Positions 27,198-36,834 are shown, counted from the stretch's first letter. The stretch is DNA of 64,000 nucleotides from G963556115 sp963678205 (GCA_963678205.1 OY782760.1:3162001-3226000); one strand, 5' to 3'. Made by a program: numbers and translations. The notes: generated from the letters alone by a model not told the origin.

Positions 27198-28049
27198 ATG
27201 ATAAAAAATGACTTCGAGTCTATTGTAGATAATATCATAGATCTTCCAACACTACCCCAAGTCGTTTCAACACTTATAAATGTGATCAACGATCCACATA
27301 GCGATGCTTCTATAATTAATAATATTGTAGAGCATGACCCTGCTCTTGCTGCAAGAATATTAAAACTTGTAAATTCCTCATTCTACGGACTTAGCAGACA
27401 TATTGATTCCATTCAACAAGCAGTTGTTATTCTAGGATTCAACACAATACGAAGCCTGTCAATAAGCGCATCTGTATTCAACACTTTTACCGCAAACAAA
27501 TTTTCATATGAGGGATTTTGGAAACAGTCCCTTGCCTGCGCTTTTATGATGGATGTACTGTCAAAGTACTCTAAACTTTTAAATAATGATGCAACCTTTA
27601 CTATAGGCTTACTCCATAACATTGGTAAAATTATTATTGAACAATATTCATCAGAAAAATTTGATGAAATTCTTATTATTGGTCACCGAAACCTAATGTC
27701 ATATAATGATTCAGAAAAAAAGGTCCTAAATACCAGTTATACCAACCTTGGCTACTGGCTTGCAGAGAAATGGTCATTATCTGAGACAATCCAGTTGAGT
27801 ATATTATACCAGAATAATATTGAAAAAGCACCGGAAAATATCGCTCCACTTGCTGCAGCTGCACAATTTTCCTTCAAGTTCAGTCGTTTCAAAGGCTGTG
27901 AGAATGGGAGTGATTTTGACATTCCCCTTCCACCTGACCAGAAACTCTGGGATATATTAGAAATTCCAAAAGAATCTACAAGTAAAGTCATCGACAAGCT
28001 TGAGTATTGCATAGATGCAGCAGAAAACGCTCTAGACTCACTCAACTAA
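27198..28049 (+). CDS. HDOD domain protein
   Basis: A 283-residue cytoplasmic protein made almost entirely of an HDOD domain (about 10-220): LPTLPQVVSTLINVINDP, EHDPALAARILKLVNSSFYG, IQQAVVILGFNTIRSLSIS and LLHNIGK. HDOD domains resemble HD phosphohydrolases that have lost catalytic residues and act in signalling, often with cyclic di-GMP or chemotaxis systems. Nothing nearby reveals its partner. It ends at a shared terminator with the convergent tyrS. Confidence 0.88.
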   Translation: MIKNDFESIVDNIIDLPTLPQVVSTLINVINDPHSDASIINNIVEHDPALAARILKLVNSSFYGLSRHIDSIQQAVVILGFNTIRSLSISASVFNTFTANKFSYEGFWKQSLACAFMMDVLSKYSKLLNNDATFTIGLLHNIGKIIIEQYSSEKFDEILIIGHRNLMSYNDSEKKVLNTSYTNLGYWLAEKWSLSETIQLSILYQNNIEKAPENIAPLAAAAQFSFKFSRFKGCENGSDFDIPLPPDQKLWDILEIPKESTSKVIDKLEYCIDAAENALDSLN

Positions 28050-28068
28050 TTCTATCTACAAAAATATA

Positions 28069-28097
28069 AAAACCGAGATTATAAGATCCTCGGTTTT
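28069..28097. terminator. Bidirectional terminator, HDOD gene and tyrS
   Basis: Stem AAAACCGAG (28069-28077) / CTCGGTTTT (28089-28097) between two convergent genes, with A and T runs on both flanks. Confidence 0.85.
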
Positions 28098-28125
28098 ATA
28101 CTCAAATAGCTGCAAAATTTAGGTA

Positions 28126-29403
28126 TTATTCTTCAACCTTTACAAGGCAGTAATTCTTCTTACCTTTTCGAATAACAAGCGTAGATTCACTCGCAAGATC
28201 GGTAATACCAACAACCTGCTCAACATCTCCAAATTTAACATTATTCAGTGACACCCCGTTCTGCTGAAGTGATCTACGTGCCTCCCCTTTACTTTTATAC
28301 AAAGTGGTCATAGCTAGCAGATCAACCGCTGGAATCCCTGCTTCAAGCTCAGACTTGGTTATTGTTACAGATGGCACGTCTGCAAATATTGAGAGCAAAT
28401 CTTTATCTTCAAGATTATCAATCTTTTCACCAAAAAAGATACGCGTAGCTTGTAAGGCACTAGCAAGCCCTTCCTCACCATGAACGAATTTTACAACCTC
28501 TTCAGCGAGTACTTTTTGAGCACGACGTTCATGCGGCGCATCCTTTGTAGCCTGCTCAAGTTCACCAATATCATCCATTGAAAGAAACGTAAAGTATTTT
28601 AGATAAGTAATTACACTTGTATCATCTGAGTTTAAGAGATACTGGTACATTTGATAAGGACTGGTAATTTCTGGATCAAGGTAAATCGTACCTCCTTCAC
28701 TCTTACCAAACTTTTTGCCCTGTCCGTCAGTAACTAACGGAATAACCATACCATAAGCTGTCTCGCCCTCACATTTACGTATATACTCAATGCCAGCAGT
28801 AATATTACCCCACTGATCACCGCCACCTAGCTGCAACTTGACATCATGAGTATTATATAAATACTCAAAGTCATAAGCCTGAAGCATCTGATATGAGAAC
28901 TCAGTAAAGCTCAAACCCACGTCAGAATTCAGGCGTTTCTTGACAGACTCTTTTGCCAGCATCTCCCCCATACGGAACCTTCTGCCTACATCACGCAAGA
29001 ATTCAAGGAATGACATCTTTCCGATCCAGTCTTTATTATTTAGAATTATTGCAGAATTATCACCACAATCAAAGTCGAGAAGTCTTTCCAGCTGAAGCTT
29101 TTGACCAGCTATATTACTTTCAATTACATCTTCACTGAGAAGATTTCGTTCCACATTTTTACCAGACGGATCGCCTATCATGCCAGTAGCACCACCTATA
29201 AGAATTACCGGTCTATGTCCAGCAAGCTGTAATCTCTTCATTGTTATGATAGCAAAAAGGTTACCAATCTGAAGACTTGCAGCTGTTGGATCATACCCTG
29301 TATAGAATGAAACAGGACCTTTTTCAAATAATTCACCCAATGCTTCATCAGATACACGCTCCACAAGCCCTCTTGCTCTTAGCTCGTCCAGTAAATTTCC
29401 CAT
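28126..29403 (-). CDS. tyrS: Tyrosyl-tRNA synthetase
   Basis: Class I aminoacyl-tRNA synthetase of 425 residues that attaches tyrosine to tRNA-Tyr. It shows YTGYDPTAASLQIGN (HIGH-type motif as LQIGN), GGDQWGNI, and the KMSKS-type loop KFGKSEGG. The C-terminal 65 residues form an S4 RNA-binding domain (EARRSLQQNGVSLNN). AAAGGAAAAG precedes the ATG. It is transcribed alone. No T-box leader is visible in the short region upstream. Confidence 0.95.
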   Translation of the reverse strand: MGNLLDELRARGLVERVSDEALGELFEKGPVSFYTGYDPTAASLQIGNLFAIITMKRLQLAGHRPVILIGGATGMIGDPSGKNVERNLLSEDVIESNIAGQKLQLERLLDFDCGDNSAIILNNKDWIGKMSFLEFLRDVGRRFRMGEMLAKESVKKRLNSDVGLSFTEFSYQMLQAYDFEYLYNTHDVKLQLGGGDQWGNITAGIEYIRKCEGETAYGMVIPLVTDGQGKKFGKSEGGTIYLDPEITSPYQMYQYLLNSDDTSVITYLKYFTFLSMDDIGELEQATKDAPHERRAQKVLAEEVVKFVHGEEGLASALQATRIFFGEKIDNLEDKDLLSIFADVPSVTITKSELEAGIPAVDLLAMTTLYKSKGEARRSLQQNGVSLNNVKFGDVEQVVGITDLASESTLVIRKGKKNYCLVKVEE

Positions 29404-29464
29404 ATTTCTTTTCCTTTAAGTCTTGTTATTCTAATATAGATCAATATATTATATAATTAACTGT

Positions 29465-29490
29465 TAATAGTTTGTCAAAACTATTATAAT
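29465..29490. promoter_or_regulatory. Inverted repeat with -10 between tyrS and DUF2344
   Basis: TAATAGTTT (29465-29473) and AAACTATTA (29478-29486) form a 9-bp inverted repeat with a 4-base spacer, and overlap a perfect TATAAT at 29485-29490 reading rightward. It lies in the divergent promoter region and could be an operator or chance. Confidence 0.35.
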
Positions 29491-29552
29491 TAAAGATAGT
29501 ACAGATTAACCCTTTAATGTCAACATATTGGGTCAACATAATTGGAGATAAC

Positions 29553-30206
29553 TTGGTAGATTCGCCCCTTTTGATAAAGCAGAAAATATCCTTTACGTTT
29601 GCAAAACTAAATGCAGCACGGTTCTTTTCACATCATGATATCATGAGACATTTTGAAAGAGGACTTAAACGCGCGAGTCTCAAAGTAAACCATTCACAAG
29701 GTTTCAACCCACGCCCAAGACTAGTATTTCCTCACCCATTGCCATTAGGTGTAGCATCAGAATGTGAGGAAATTGAAGTAGAATTTTCCGAAGAATATGG
29801 GCTTGAAAAGTTAATTAATTGTCTAAATCCTGTGCTTCAACCATGTATTGAAATTACCGGTATGACGACTCTAAAAAATACTAAGAAAGGGCGAGTTGTC
29901 AATTCTTGTACTTATCGCATTGATAATTTCCCCAATCTAAACGGATTAGAAGAAGCAAACGTAGATATGCTAAAGTCTGAAAAAATTATGATTGAGAGAG
30001 GACACGGACGCAAACGCAGAAATATAGAGATACGAAGATTTATTGAAAGTTGTGAACTCTGTGACACAGGGGTAGTTGTCAAACTTCTGCATTTTTTAGA
30101 CGGTGCAGGTAGAATTGATGAAATAGGAAAGTACCTAGCAGATAAACTTGACAGTGATTGGTATAGTCTAAATTTTACAAAAATTGCTATGGATTTTAAG
30201 AAATAG
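29553..30206 (+). CDS. DUF2344 (radical SAM-linked) protein
   Basis: A DUF2344/TIGR03936-family protein of about 217 residues, recognised from FAKLNAARFFSHHDIMRHFERGLKRA, NHSQGFNPRPRLVFPHPLPLGVAS and the acidic EEIEVEF. In other genomes it is linked or fused to a radical SAM protein and sits before rng, as here. Its biochemical role is unknown. The frame opens at an ATG (29517) with no ribosome site; a TTG at 29553 preceded by GGAGATAAC fits better and starts near the family N-terminus, so I use it. No radical SAM partner is present upstream, where tyrS runs the other way. Confidence 0.8.
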   Translation: MVDSPLLIKQKISFTFAKLNAARFFSHHDIMRHFERGLKRASLKVNHSQGFNPRPRLVFPHPLPLGVASECEEIEVEFSEEYGLEKLINCLNPVLQPCIEITGMTTLKNTKKGRVVNSCTYRIDNFPNLNGLEEANVDMLKSEKIMIERGHGRKRRNIEIRRFIESCELCDTGVVVKLLHFLDGAGRIDEIGKYLADKLDSDWYSLNFTKIAMDFKK

Positions 30207-30427
30207 TAATTAAAATTATCTGAGCAAAGGGGATGTGTTGCTCAGGATTATAATTGAAATATGCAGCAAATATTAGTATCTATACGACATTTAAGAGTAA
30301 GTGAAGTGTAGATGTATTTATGAGTATACTCTGCAGCAGACAGGTAAGAAGTGAAAGCACATGTGGTGCCTTATCATGCCTCGCACAGTACACCTTATTT
30401 TATTGATGATTTTTACGGAGTATTATT
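30207..30427 (+). promoter_or_regulatory. Leader region of the RNase E/G gene with stem-loop
   Basis: These 220 bases precede the RNase E/G start. CTGAGCAA (30220-30227) pairs with TTGCTCAG (30238-30245) around a G-rich 10-base loop. The stem has no T-run, so it is probably not a terminator. RNase E mRNAs in other bacteria are autoregulated through structured leaders, so a similar role is possible, but this is inference. Confidence 0.4.
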
Positions 30428-32935
30428 TTGGCAAAAAAGAAAACAGCTTCTAAAAGCAGCACGCCTGCTGAAAAGAGCAATAAAGAAAAAGTAGCGACTA
30501 CTTCTTCTGCAGCAGCAAAGAAAGTAACAAAGAAGAAGACTAGCAAAAAAACTACTAAAAAAGTAGAAACAAAAAAAGTAACAAAAAAGACGGCAAAAAA
30601 AGCAACCAGCAAAAAAACAGCTGCAAAAAAAATTAGTAAAAAAACGGCAAAAACCTCTACAACAAAAACTAACGCGAAGCCTACTGAGACAGTTGTAATC
30701 AGTAATGACACTGCAAAAAAAGAGTCTGCCACAACAAAGAAAACAACAAAAAAGAAAACCAGCAAAAAGACGTCTAAAAAAGTTTCAACCCCAAAAGTTG
30801 AAACTAAAACAGTCATTGATCCCCCAAAAACAGAATATATTGCAAAGCCAATCAATGAAATGACTATTGAAGAACGCATTGCAGAGAAAGAACGCCAAAA
30901 AACAGCCAAGAAAGAATCTAACAAACAGAACATTGCTAAAGGAACTGAAACAAAACCTAGAGCTGAAGCAACATCTGAAATTAAAACAACACCGGAGCCA
31001 AAAACAGATCCTGTTACTAAAGACGATCCTCAAAAATTATCTAACGGAAACGTTCTTGAAGGAGAAAAAATCAGTGGTGGACTTCTAGCTCTTGAGCAAA
31101 AAGCAGCAAAAAACACCAATAACAAAACGAACACGACAAGTCTTGATAAAAGTAATGAAAAGCAACCCACTACTAAAGCTGAGAATACACCCAAAATAGC
31201 AATAACTGATAATGAAGAATCAGCAAATGAGCAACCAGAGAGTGATGAAGAGAAAAAACTCTCACGCTCTGCACGTAGACGTAAAAACAAGCGCAAAAAG
31301 AAAGAGCAGGAAAAAGCTAATCCAGAAGAGAGTAATAAGCAAAATGATGAGCCAATTGAAGAGGCTCCAAGTAAAAGATATAAGCCAATTACTGCTACTG
31401 CAATTCTAGCGGAAAAACAAAAAGAAAATAAAAATAATCTCCGCAAAGAGACAGGACGCAACATGCTTATGAATGTTGTTGACCATGGAGAAATCAGAGT
31501 TGCTATTGCTGGCAAAAAAGGTCTTGAAGAAATTTATATTGAAAAATCCGGTGGAGAATTTGTTCATGGCAATATTTTCAAAGGTGTCGTAGAAAATGTA
31601 GAACCTAACCTTCAGGCAGCATTTGTTAATATAGGCGCAGAAAAAAATGGCTTCTTACATGTCAGAGATATTATTTATCCATTCGGTGGATACGAAGATG
31701 TTCTTGGCAAACCAAACCGCCAGAGGCCAACCAGCAAACGCCCACCTATCAATCACATGCTTCAAAAAGGGCAGGAAATTCTAGTACAGATTACAAGAGA
31801 ACAGGTAGCGACAAAAGGTCCTAGTTTGACTACATATATCTCACTTCCTGGAAGATATCTTGTACTTATGCCTGCTGTTAAAAAACGCGGCGTTAGCAAG
31901 AAGATTACGAATAAACCAGATCGAGATGAACTACGAAAAGCTCTGGAGCAGCTGGACCCGCCAAATGACATGGGCTATATAATCCGTACCGCAGGTATGG
32001 GTAAAGGTAAAGATGAACTACAAAGAGACCTTGATTATTTAATTATGCTCTGGGATGCAATCACAAATCACACTAAAAATGTAAAAGGGCCAATGCCAAT
32101 TTACCAGGAAAGTGATTTAGTAATAAGAGCTATCAGAGATTACTTTACAGACAATATTGACACTATGTATATCGACTCTGAAGAAGAGTACAAACGCGCT
32201 CAAGATTTCCTCAAGCTAACTATGCCTGAAGATATAAAAAGAGCTAAATACTATGAAGGATCAGAACCATTATTCAGTCAATACAATGTTGAAGATGAGA
32301 TTAGTGCACTATTTAGTAAATCAGTTCGACTAAAGAGTGGTGGAGAATTAGTTATTGAGCAAACAGAAGCCATGGTTGCAATTGACGTAAACACTGGTAA
32401 GTTTGTAAAAGGAAAATCTTCACATGATATGGTTCTCAAGATCAACAAAGAGGCTGCACTTGAAATTGCCAAACAATTACGCCTGAGGGATATGGGGGGA
32501 CTTGTCATGATTGACTTCATAGACATGGAGTCCGAAGAAGACAGAAAGAATGTTGAAAATACCTTCAGAAATGCGATGCAGGCTGATAGAGCAAAGACAA
32601 CCATTCTTCCTATTAGCCAATTGGGCATAATGGAAATGACCAGACAGCGTATGCGTCAGAGCCTCAACCTCAGCCATTTTGATGCATGTAAGCATTGTGG
32701 TGGTACAGGTGTAGTAAAAAATATTGCTACAATTGAAACTGAGTTCATGAGAGCTCTAAGGGTTGAACTAAAAGAAGGTAAAAACTGCAAGGTTAAAATG
32801 AATCCTGAAACAGCAATAGCCATTTCAAACAAATCTCGTCTTGCTCTTATAGCGCTTGAAGATGAATACCACAATAATATTATTATTTTGAGTGACCCAA
32901 CTTTGCGCCCTGATAAGTTTGTAATTAACAAATAA
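30428..32935 (+). CDS. rng: Ribonuclease E/G with Lys-rich N-terminal extension
   Basis: Endoribonuclease of the RNase E/G family, 835 residues. Residues 1 to about 340 are low-complexity, first Lys/Thr/Ala-rich (many KK, KKT, SKK units), then mixed charged; none of it looks folded. The conserved part begins near 345 (GRNMLMNVVDHGEIRVAI) with an S1 domain (FKGVVENVEPNLQAAFVNIG), the catalytic DNase-I-like region (MVAIDVNTGKF and GGLVMIDFIDM with the metal-binding aspartates), and the zinc link CKHCGGTG. The typical C-terminal scaffold of RNase E is missing. The start is a TTG with GGAG 7 bases upstream. It follows the DUF2344 gene, as in many genomes. Confidence 0.9.
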   Translation: MAKKKTASKSSTPAEKSNKEKVATTSSAAAKKVTKKKTSKKTTKKVETKKVTKKTAKKATSKKTAAKKISKKTAKTSTTKTNAKPTETVVISNDTAKKESATTKKTTKKKTSKKTSKKVSTPKVETKTVIDPPKTEYIAKPINEMTIEERIAEKERQKTAKKESNKQNIAKGTETKPRAEATSEIKTTPEPKTDPVTKDDPQKLSNGNVLEGEKISGGLLALEQKAAKNTNNKTNTTSLDKSNEKQPTTKAENTPKIAITDNEESANEQPESDEEKKLSRSARRRKNKRKKKEQEKANPEESNKQNDEPIEEAPSKRYKPITATAILAEKQKENKNNLRKETGRNMLMNVVDHGEIRVAIAGKKGLEEIYIEKSGGEFVHGNIFKGVVENVEPNLQAAFVNIGAEKNGFLHVRDIIYPFGGYEDVLGKPNRQRPTSKRPPINHMLQKGQEILVQITREQVATKGPSLTTYISLPGRYLVLMPAVKKRGVSKKITNKPDRDELRKALEQLDPPNDMGYIIRTAGMGKGKDELQRDLDYLIMLWDAITNHTKNVKGPMPIYQESDLVIRAIRDYFTDNIDTMYIDSEEEYKRAQDFLKLTMPEDIKRAKYYEGSEPLFSQYNVEDEISALFSKSVRLKSGGELVIEQTEAMVAIDVNTGKFVKGKSSHDMVLKINKEAALEIAKQLRLRDMGGLVMIDFIDMESEEDRKNVENTFRNAMQADRAKTTILPISQLGIMEMTRQRMRQSLNLSHFDACKHCGGTGVVKNIATIETEFMRALRVELKEGKNCKVKMNPETAIAISNKSRLALIALEDEYHNNIIILSDPTLRPDKFVINK

Positions 32936-32965
32936 GTACAAACTTTAGAGTAGTAATTCACGCCC

Positions 32966-33004
32966 AAGAATCCTATAATACTAAGTATTATAGGATTCTT
33001 TTTA
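32966..33004 (+). terminator. Intrinsic terminator of the RNase E/G gene
   Basis: A 15-bp stem, AAGAATCCTATAATA and its complement ending at 33000, closes a 5-base loop (CTAAG) and is followed by TTTTT. Confidence 0.9.
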
Positions 33005-33033
33005 TTATCAGAGCAGCACTTAGGAATACCAAA

Positions 33034-36000
33034 ATGAAAATCAATAAAATTCTAAAGATACTACTTTTAATAATAATAATCTCAACTCAACAACTAAATG
33101 CACTGGATCAAAATGCGCTAGAAGAAGCTGAAAGTCTAGAGACAGGTGGAGAACCTCTCAGTGCAGAGATGGAGTATATCGGTATATTTGAGGAGTGCAT
33201 TGAGGAATATCTTGCTGGTAAAGATCAGTCATATAATATTGCTGTCTGCGAGTTTCTTTTAGAGAAGATCAAAGGACTAGCAAAATTTACAGGTGAAAAT
33301 AATGATGCCCTAAAAATGATCGAAAAGGTAAAGAAGACAGACCTGCCCTATCCGCTAGCTTCAAAAATAATCCTTACAGAAATAAAGTTAAAACAACAAT
33401 CTGGCAACGTCAATGATATAAAAGATCTTGCTAGCTCACTCAATTTTATTGCAAGTTTTATTGTAGAGCTACCCGAATCCAACGAAATAAGTAATTTTTC
33501 CAGTATAGCACCAGACTACAAAGCACCATTAGGTTTGATCTTTAAAGGAAAACCCGATAAAGAATTCAATGCTTACTTTATAATAGAATCTTCTGAAGAT
33601 GCAGATGTAGCATTACACTTTGGAAGCAGCACCCCTATTGAAATAATGCTGAACTCTCAAAAAATACTAAAAACAAGAGCCACGCGCAGAGCAATACCGG
33701 ATCAGCAGGCAATAGGGCTAAAACTACAAAAAGGTAAAAATTTAGTATCTATAAAATGTCAAAACAAACCAGAAACTTGCCTCTACCTCAGGTTGACTAA
33801 TCCTGATGGAAGCAGTATAAATTCGCCGAATATCATAATAAATGAATTCCCTTCAGTGACTGGAGAAGAGCTTGCAAAGCTTAAAAGTGAGACGACAAAC
33901 TCAGAAAGGTTACTGCCCCCTGAAATCAATACCGGGGCTGAGCAATATCTCGCATCACTGTACAGTTCGGACAAAACCAATCACAGAGTTGCTTATTTTT
34001 TGGGCTACCTTCTCCTGACAAGAGAATCACTTGCAGACAACCCTCAAGCAGTCCACCACCTGCTACTGAGTGCTGCACGCTATAACCCTGATACTGCAAT
34101 ATACCTTATGGCAATAGCTGAAGCCAATGATGAGAGTAAAAAATTTGCTGCTGATAGAGAAGAAAACATGAGACGAATGTCACTGGAAAAAGCTATAAAA
34201 ATTGATCCAGGAAATATTCTTGCCCGTGCAGAACTTGCCAGATACTACTTGGTTTCACAAAATAGCCCTGAAAGAGCTGAAGAGTATATCACTCAAGCAC
34301 TAAAGATAAATCCTATTGCTGTTATCCCAAACATAGTACTCTATGATATCTATAAAGCTCGAGGCTGGGACAGTAGAGCTCTACAAGTTTCCACAGAAGC
34401 AGCAAAGCGAGACCCAGAAAACCCTTCGGTACAAATGCTGCTTGGGCAAGCAGAAATTCAGAGCGGCACTATAGATAATTCACTATCAGCCTTTGAAGCA
34501 TCATACAAGCAGGACAGTACAAATCCTAGTACCTCTATCAATATTTTCAGACTATTAACACGTAAAGGTGAAGTATCAAAAGCAAAAGACTTTGCTCGAC
34601 TTCACCTTGAACTTGCTCCCTACGATATAAAACTGCGTGAAGAATATATAGACTTACTCCTTTCAACTGATGACCAATCTACACTCAGAGAAATCACCAA
34701 AGCAAGAGAAATATTCCCCAGCAGTAACAACTTCACCAAAAAGCTTGCAGACTACTATGCCACTTTAGGAAATGACAAAGAACAATCTATCAAATATTTC
34801 AAACAAGCACTAAAGTATAATCCAGGGGATCTAAAACTACGCAGATACCTTGAATTTAAAGGTATTAAAAAAAATTCCCCAATAAAATCCATTCAGGACA
34901 TTCAGTCATATGTAGCCAAAGAAAGCACAGGAAGAATTCCAGCCGGCAGCGACAAAGTTTATATTCTGAGTGAAAAATATGATAAGCTCAGTCAAGGAGG
35001 CATCAGAAGCAGAACGGTTCACCTTATAATACAAGTTTTTAGCAAAAATGGAGCTGAAGTATTGAAGAACTATCCAATATGGTATGATAAAGAGACAGAA
35101 AAGACAAATATTGAGCTAGCAAAAGTTGTTCATACTGATGGATCAACTAGTTTAGCTCAAAACTCAGAAGTAAACAGACAAGGGAATAAAGGAGTCGTAG
35201 TAATCAACTTTCCAGCACTTGACGCTGGTGATATAATGGAGATTGAATACACTGTATCATTAATCAAGCCAAACTTCTTCGGTTCATACTTTGGCAATAT
35301 AAACCTATTCAGCAACACCCTCCCAATACTTGAATCACGCTATATTCTATCAGCTCCTGATACAGAAAAACTATATTTTAACAGCACTGGTAATGCCCCC
35401 AAACCAACTGTTACTACAACAGAAGGAGAAACTACCTATACTTGGACAATGAAAGATCTTCCTGCCATAACGTTGAATCCAAATGCCCCTCCTGTAAATG
35501 AACTGTCACCTTCTATTGAAGTATCCACTTTCAAAGACTGGGACAGCTTAGCAAAATGGTACTGGAATCTCATTAAGGGTCAGAATATTGCTAATTCAGA
35601 TATTACTGCAAAAGTAAAAGAACTTACAATTAACTGCAAAACTGACAAAGAAAAACTGGAAGTTATCTACAAATGGGTTACAACAGAAATTAGAAATAAT
35701 GCCTGGGAATTTGGAGTTCATGGTTACAAGCCTTATAACGCCAGTACAATATTCACCAGGCGATTTGGTGATTGCAAAGACAAAGCAACACTGATAAATG
35801 TAATGTTAAAAATTGCTGGTATTGACGCATGGCCAATGCTGCTTCGCTCGACTCAGAGTGACAATGTTGTCAAAGGAAGAGGCTTAGAAGACTTCAGTTT
35901 GCCTCTTTTATCTCACTTCAATCACTGTATCTCATACACAGAACTGGATGGTAAACCGTACTATCTGGACGGCACAATGATGTATAGAACAATCGATTCA

Positions 36001-36768
36001 AATCCATCAACAAATGCAGGAGCGACAGCCGTAATAATCAGAGAAGATGGGGCAGAGATGACCTCAACGCCTCCTTATTCAGGTGACAGTAATCGGTGGA
36101 TAGATTATACTGGCATAGGCCTAAATGCAGAAGGTACAGCAGATATTGACTTTACTATTGCAACAACAGGCGAGTCATCAATGTACTTAAGAGCATGGTT
36201 CAACAACTCTCAGACATGGGACAATGTCCTCAAAGCAGTATGCAGCGAACGCTACGGCCATGTCAGTGCTGTTGTTGTTGAAGAATTCGGCAGCAATGAA
36301 GAACTTGACAAAGACGAAGAGATGCTCAAAGGACGAGTAAGAATCAGAGATTACGCTAAAAAAGATGGTAGAAATACTATCACGTTCAATATTCCCAAAC
36401 CACTACTTAGTAGGGATGGCAACAACGGAGGAGCATTTCCTTCAGAATTTAGCGTCTATACGACTACATCTAGACGTAGTACCGACCTTATTCTTCCAAC
36501 CTTGTATAAAATTGAAAGGCATTTGAAAATTGAATGGCCAGCGGGATGGGAATTATACGAGAAAATACCTAAAGATGTTAAGATTGACGCACCATTTGGC
36601 AGACTAAGCATAAATTTTGAAAAAATAAATAATATCCTCAAGCTTGATTATATATTAGATTTTAAAAAGATCAGAATAACCAGTAATGAATATCCAGAAT
36701 TCAGAAAATTCTGTTTAAAAGCTGATCAACCATCACGAATCATATTTTCGCTTCGCCCAGCGGAGTAA
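33034..36768 (+). CDS. TPR/DUF3857/transglutaminase-like secreted protein
   Basis: A 1244-residue protein with a signal peptide (about 1-23, ending LNA). An unassigned N-terminal part with a possible beta-sandwich (about 150-280) is followed by about six TPR-like repeats (about 310-620), a DUF3857 domain (about 640-810) and a transglutaminase-like domain (about 855-990). The latter keeps a papain-type triad: C914 (FGDCKDKA), H964 (FNHC) and D979 (YLDGT). The C-terminal 250 residues resemble the beta-rich tail of such proteins. It is probably periplasmic or on the cell surface, possibly a protease or cross-linking enzyme; its substrate is unknown. The stop codon lies inside the following terminator stem. 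Confidence 0.85.
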   Translation: MKINKILKILLLIIIISTQQLNALDQNALEEAESLETGGEPLSAEMEYIGIFEECIEEYLAGKDQSYNIAVCEFLLEKIKGLAKFTGENNDALKMIEKVKKTDLPYPLASKIILTEIKLKQQSGNVNDIKDLASSLNFIASFIVELPESNEISNFSSIAPDYKAPLGLIFKGKPDKEFNAYFIIESSEDADVALHFGSSTPIEIMLNSQKILKTRATRRAIPDQQAIGLKLQKGKNLVSIKCQNKPETCLYLRLTNPDGSSINSPNIIINEFPSVTGEELAKLKSETTNSERLLPPEINTGAEQYLASLYSSDKTNHRVAYFLGYLLLTRESLADNPQAVHHLLLSAARYNPDTAIYLMAIAEANDESKKFAADREENMRRMSLEKAIKIDPGNILARAELARYYLVSQNSPERAEEYITQALKINPIAVIPNIVLYDIYKARGWDSRALQVSTEAAKRDPENPSVQMLLGQAEIQSGTIDNSLSAFEASYKQDSTNPSTSINIFRLLTRKGEVSKAKDFARLHLELAPYDIKLREEYIDLLLSTDDQSTLREITKAREIFPSSNNFTKKLADYYATLGNDKEQSIKYFKQALKYNPGDLKLRRYLEFKGIKKNSPIKSIQDIQSYVAKESTGRIPAGSDKVYILSEKYDKLSQGGIRSRTVHLIIQVFSKNGAEVLKNYPIWYDKETEKTNIELAKVVHTDGSTSLAQNSEVNRQGNKGVVVINFPALDAGDIMEIEYTVSLIKPNFFGSYFGNINLFSNTLPILESRYILSAPDTEKLYFNSTGNAPKPTVTTTEGETTYTWTMKDLPAITLNPNAPPVNELSPSIEVSTFKDWDSLAKWYWNLIKGQNIANSDITAKVKELTINCKTDKEKLEVIYKWVTTEIRNNAWEFGVHGYKPYNASTIFTRRFGDCKDKATLINVMLKIAGIDAWPMLLRSTQSDNVVKGRGLEDFSLPLLSHFNHCISYTELDGKPYYLDGTMMYRTIDSNPSTNAGATAVIIREDGAEMTSTPPYSGDSNRWIDYTGIGLNAEGTADIDFTIATTGESSMYLRAWFNNSQTWDNVLKAVCSERYGHVSAVVVEEFGSNEELDKDEEMLKGRVRIRDYAKKDGRNTITFNIPKPLLSRDGNNGGAFPSEFSVYTTTSRRSTDLILPTLYKIERHLKIEWPAGWELYEKIPKDVKIDAPFGRLSINFEKINNILKLDYILDFKKIRITSNEYPEFRKFCLKADQPSRIIFSLRPAE

Positions 36769-36821
36769 TAAATTTTAAATGCGTTGTGCAAGTAAAAGCA
36801 CAACGCATTTAAAATTTATTA
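36766..36821. terminator. Bidirectional 24-bp perfect terminator stem
   Basis: The arms at 36766-36789 and 36798-36821 are exactly complementary over 24 bases (core GCGTTGTGC / GCACAACGC) with an 8-base loop. A-rich and T-rich outer arms let it act on both the TPR/transglutaminase gene, whose TAA is its first three bases, and the hydrogenase operon from the right. Confidence 0.9.
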
Positions 36822-36834
36822 CAAAATACAATCT

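Noticed and set aside
30400..30933. Long hydrophobic open frame on the minus strand opposite the RNase E/G N-terminus
   Set aside because: It is the complement of the Lys-rich low-complexity coding region; AAA and AAG codons read backward as TTT and CTT, giving a Phe/Leu/Val-rich frame with no ribosome site.
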